NCBI GenBank assembly: GCA_026003175.1
Contig: BPGT01000001.1
Coordinates: forward strand, 186,001-250,000
Reading direction: 5' to 3'
Length of the DNA: 64,000 nt
Source of the DNA: Armatimonadota bacterium
Lineage (GTDB): Bacteria > Armatimonadota > HRBIN16
Both the position numbers and the translations under genes were made by a program. Every line of letters starts with the position of its first letter. The first letter of the stretch is position 1. Below the pieces are notes generated by a model. The model was not told the DNA's origin. It ran no database searches and saw nothing but the letters and a program-made list of their open reading frames with translations. Below, piece after piece: positions 60,771 through 64,000 of the stretch.

Positions 60771-63700
60771 CTACTTATCCTCGGGGCGAATACCCATGCC
60801 CTTGCGGTCTGGGTAAGCCGGTCGTTTGGGCGGCACGTACGGGTTGCGTTTCAGCTCATCCAGCATCAGCTGAATCGCTGCATCCAGTTGCGGGTCCTCA
60901 CCGTTTACCATCAGCGCGGGGTCATCGATGACCTCGATGTCTGGGTCAACCCCGTGTCCTTCGATGCCCCATGTGCCGTCTTTCTCGTAAAAGGCAAAGG
61001 TAGGCGCGGAGGTGTATCCGCCGTCAATCAGACGTGGGTTGCCGGAAATGCCAATCAGCCCGCCCCACGTGCGCGTGCCAATGAGCTTGCCCAGCTTCGC
61101 CTGGCGGAAGTAATACGGGAAAGCGTCGCCGCCGGAGCCCGACAACCCGTTAATCAACATGCACTTGGGACCGAAGTGCGCATCAGGCGGCCAGGGCCAG
61201 TCGTTGCCATCGCGCCGTGCCCAGTAGTTGGTGAGCGGACGGTTGAGCAGTTCGATGAAACGGGTGGGTATCTGTCCGCCGCCGTTCCACCGCTCGTCAA
61301 TAATCAGCGCCTCTTTGCCGATTTGCCCGAAGAACTGCCGAACCAGCTCGGTCTGTCCATCAGTACCGGTGTTGGGCACGTAAATGTAGCCTACACGTCC
61401 ATTGGTCATCTGCTCCACATAGGCGCGTTTGCTTTCCACCCATGCGCGGTAGCGCAGGTTGCTGTCGCTACCCAGCAGGCGCACCGCGACCTCGCGGGCG
61501 CTGGAGTCTATCACTGGTTGGTCGTTCACGGTGATGGTGACCACGCGGTCTGCCATACCTTGAAACGCCGCCCAGGGGTCTTTGCTGGTATCTACCGGCA
61601 CACCGTTCACCGCCAGCAGGTAGTCGCCCTCTTTCACCTTCACGCCCGGCTCGCTGAGTGGTCCGCGAGCATCCGAATCCCACGGCGCACCCCGATAGAT
61701 TTTGCTGATGCGGTACGCGCCGCGATGCAGTTCAAAGTCGCATCCCAGCAACCCCACCGAGACGGAAGGAGCCTGCTCGGTATCGCCCCCCATGTAGTAG
61801 GCGTGACCGACATTCAACTCGGCAATCATCTCGCCGATGACGAAGCTCACGTCCTCACGGCTCACGCAGTCTTCCAGCATCGGCAAGTAGTGGTCGCGCA
61901 TGGCTTTCCAGTCCACGCCGTGCATATTAGGGTCATAGAAGAAGTCGCGCTGGATGCGCCATGCGTCGATGAATATCTGTTTCCACTCGGCGCGGGGGTC
62001 AATCATGGCAGTCATGCCGCTGGTCACCACTGCCTCGCCAGATGCACCCGCTGAGGCATCTTGAATGCTTGCGGTGTTGCCACGGACAACCAGCAGCTTC
62101 TTGCCATCGGCGGAGATGTCGAAATCGCTCGCCCCACTGGCAACGACCTTCTCTTCCCGCTTTTCGTCGTTGAGGTCAAAGAGCTTGATAGCGGGAGGCT
62201 CCTCGCTCCCGGCAACAGGCACCCGCACAAAAATCAGCTGTCCGCGGTCGTTCACCGCCAGCCTGCCGAATCGTCCGGGCTTAACTGGCAGCTGGATGGC
62301 GCGCGCCTCGAAGCCCACGAGGTCGATATGTACTTTCCCGTCAGGCTTAGCAGGTGGAGTAGTTTCCGGTTTCTCGGGTTGAGCGGGCGCGGTCGGTGCG
62401 CCCCCCACTTTCTCCGCCTGCAGCTGCACCTTCTCGCCGGTGGGAGCGGTTATCGTGCCCTCCATCGTGTTGCCGGTAATCTTCGCATTCAGGTTCAGCG
62501 TAGTGCCGTCGGGCAGGGTGATGACCAGCGCCAGCTCTTTTGTGGTTGGGTTGTAGGTTCCATTTGCCGCTGCGCTGCCCATAGGGCTTTCCACCGTGCC
62601 CGTGACCGTATTATTGGGCTGCAGCTGGAGCTTCGCCCGAATGCTGATACTGCCTCCCGGTATCATACTCCCCAACACTGTACCGCTCCATTCTCCGCTC
62701 ACCTCGTCCTGCTGTTGGGTGGGCGCTGTGGGCTTCTCCTCGCGCTTTTCGGGCTGCCCCTCTTTCGGCTGCTCCTTGCCCTTCTCGCCCCACTTCTCCT
62801 CGTCGGTTTTGGGCAGGTAGGGCGAGGCGATGTCTGCCCGAAGCGGCACCGCCAGCAGTACCTGCGTGCCCGCGTATATCCACGTGGTGCCCAGGTCCTC
62901 GTAGAACGGACGGAAACTGCGGCTGCTGACGAAGTAGAGGTAATCGCCTTTGCGGTCGAACACAGGCGAGATGTCGTTGAACATACCGCTGGTGACCTGT
63001 ACCTTCTCTTCGGTATCCACGTTGTAGAGCCAGATAGCAGAGGTACGGCTCCGGTCACCGTTTTTGGCGTAGGCTATCCATCGGCTATCGGACGACCAGC
63101 TGGGCGAATGCGTCTCCGCCCACGGGTCCTTATCCACCAGCCTCACCCTGCCGCTGTCCATGCCGTAGATGTACAGCGCGCCCGTCTTGTCGGAGAAGGC
63201 GATGAATTTAGAGTTGGGCGACCAAACAGGGTTGTACCGGAAGCACGCACCGTCGGTGGTGAGGCGTCTGGGATCGCCCTTGCCGTCGGATTGCATGATA
63301 TACAGCTCGTATTCGCCGGTGGCATCCGAAAAGTAGGCAATCCATTGTCCATCGGGGCTCCAGGCTGGGTCGCGCTCCGCGGTACCGCTGGTGCGGGTGA
63401 GGTTGCGCGGGGAGCCGTTCTTGGCGGGAAGCGTCCAGATGTCGCCGCGCGCCTGTACTACCGCCCGCTTGCCCGTTGGCGAGATGCCCCAACCGAAGAT
63501 GAAACGGCTCACATCCACCGCTCGCGGACGCAGAGTGGGGCGCGCGCCCGGAATCCGCACCTGCACCGGTTGCGCCTTGCGCGTGGCGAGGTTCAGCAGA
63601 TACAGATGCGACCCCTGCTGAAAGACAATCTCGCCCGGTCCGATGGATGGCCATTTCACGTCGAAGTCCTTGAAGTGGGTAATTTGCTCGCGCTTGCCGG

Positions 63701-64000
63701 TGCGCGTATCATATGCCCAAATGTTGAGGCGGTGCTCCGGTCCAGCATCCGACAGGTAGTACACCTTTTCGCCGTGCCACATCGGGAGGGTATCTGTGCC
63801 TTCCCAGTCGGTGATGCGTTTGGACTGTTTGGTGCGCAGGTTAAACAGCCAGATGTCGGTTGCCATGCCGCCGCGGTAGCGCTTCCACGTGGCGTTATCC
63901 GTAGAATGCGGAGTGTAGGCAAGCCACACTCCATCGCTGCTCAGGCTGCCGTTCACGCCGTAAGGGATGGGCAGCCTCTCCGGCAGACCGCCTTTCGCAG
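60771..64000 (-). CDS. Tricorn-like protease (beta-propeller, PDZ, S41 domain), N-terminus beyond window
   Basis: The frame is open to the right edge (AKGGLPERLPIPYGVNGSLS at the end), so the start lies outside. 1076 residues are visible. Repeated DPAWSPDGQWIAYFSDATGE-type blades form a propeller. A Lys/Glu/Pro-rich linker and an extra beta domain (about 62330-62820) interrupt it, followed by a second WD40-like part. Then come NVGHAYYMGGD (catalytic His region), a PDZ domain (KVKEGDYLLAVNGVPVDTSK) and the S41 core with GLSGSGGDAFPYYFRQAKLG (nucleophile Ser) and RTWGGLIGISGNPRLIDGG. These hydrolases complete peptide degradation. Location and signal peptide cannot be judged. Confidence 0.9.
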   Translation of the reverse strand, partial: AKGGLPERLPIPYGVNGSLSSDGVWLAYTPHSTDNATWKRYRGGMATDIWLFNLRTKQSKRITDWEGTDTLPMWHGEKVYYLSDAGPEHRLNIWAYDTRTGKREQITHFKDFDVKWPSIGPGEIVFQQGSHLYLLNLATRKAQPVQVRIPGARPTLRPRAVDVSRFIFGWGISPTGKRAVVQARGDIWTLPAKNGSPRNLTRTSGTAERDPAWSPDGQWIAYFSDATGEYELYIMQSDGKGDPRRLTTDGACFRYNPVWSPNSKFIAFSDKTGALYIYGMDSGRVRLVDKDPWAETHSPSWSSDSRWIAYAKNGDRSRTSAIWLYNVDTEEKVQVTSGMFNDISPVFDRKGDYLYFVSSRSFRPFYEDLGTTWIYAGTQVLLAVPLRADIASPYLPKTDEEKWGEKGKEQPKEGQPEKREEKPTAPTQQQDEVSGEWSGTVLGSMIPGGSISIRAKLQLQPNNTVTGTVESPMGSAAANGTYNPTTKELALVITLPDGTTLNLNAKITGNTMEGTITAPTGEKVQLQAEKVGGAPTAPAQPEKPETTPPAKPDGKVHIDLVGFEARAIQLPVKPGRFGRLAVNDRGQLIFVRVPVAGSEEPPAIKLFDLNDEKREEKVVASGASDFDISADGKKLLVVRGNTASIQDASAGASGEAVVTSGMTAMIDPRAEWKQIFIDAWRIQRDFFYDPNMHGVDWKAMRDHYLPMLEDCVSREDVSFVIGEMIAELNVGHAYYMGGDTEQAPSVSVGLLGCDFELHRGAYRISKIYRGAPWDSDARGPLSEPGVKVKEGDYLLAVNGVPVDTSKDPWAAFQGMADRVVTITVNDQPVIDSSAREVAVRLLGSDSNLRYRAWVESKRAYVEQMTNGRVGYIYVPNTGTDGQTELVRQFFGQIGKEALIIDERWNGGGQIPTRFIELLNRPLTNYWARRDGNDWPWPPDAHFGPKCMLINGLSGSGGDAFPYYFRQAKLGKLIGTRTWGGLIGISGNPRLIDGGYTSAPTFAFYEKDGTWGIEGHGVDPDIEVIDDPALMVNGEDPQLDAAIQLMLDELKRNPYVPPKRPAYPDRKGMGIRPEDK

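Noticed and set aside
60768-62054. Open 428-codon frame on the plus strand
   Set aside because: Antisense to the S41/PDZ part of the tricorn-like gene.

Overview
The window looks like chromosomal DNA of a thermophile-type, moderately GC-rich Armatimonadota bacterium. This is inferred from the prepilin at 2667-3491 (N-terminal methylation motif plus C-terminal H-x9-DG signature), the DUF4838 protein, the Spy/CpxP-like LTPEQ proteins, a dockerin-bearing secreted protein, and an Alternative Complex III/caa3 operon. No rRNA, tRNA, phage or CRISPR locus is visible.

Layout. 1-8000: a truncated DUF4838 glycoside-hydrolase-like gene, prepilin, small membrane proteins, a deacetylase/DegT aminotransferase pair and a phosphate butyryltransferase. 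8100-11900: an accessory island on the minus strand. It holds three RHS-core C-terminal fragments, each with a different Cys-rich tail and each followed by a small gene, and it reads as an orphan Rhs toxin/immunity cassette array. 11913-15400: an ABC exporter with an unusual N-terminal module, a CBM9-like protein and a BON protein. 15648-30255: a respiratory block with heme O synthase, Sco and DUF420 assembly factors, the act genes (pentaheme ActA to ActF), a second Sco, and an A2-type cytochrome c oxidase with a heme-bearing subunit II. Most act-cox junctions overlap by 4 to 32 nt. 30326-37036: a dockerin protein, HtpX behind a manganese (yybP-ykoY) riboswitch, an alpha/beta hydrolase, a sigma/anti-sigma/Spy-like operon, and panBC with a palindrome filling the promoter spacer. 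37244-43233: an isochorismatase-like protein coupled to a hybrid histidine kinase, a CPBP protease and two SPFH proteins. 43400-55400: branched-chain amino acid synthesis (cimA, leuB, leuA, ilvC, ilvN, ilvB) with glnB. The ilvB end starts from a T-box leader whose specifier I read as CUC (Leu). 55404-55784: two tandem 186-bp MITE-like elements bounded by a 9-bp target duplication, immediately upstream of that T-box promoter. 55814-64000: carbohydrate- or cofactor-related enzymes, an orphan CheB, and a tricorn-like protease cut by the right edge.

The strongest leads are the Mn riboswitch in front of htpX, the orphan Rhs cassette array, the MITE pair beside the ilv promoter, and the panBC operator candidate. 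Several dispersed palindromic (REP-like) families occupy the intergenic gaps.
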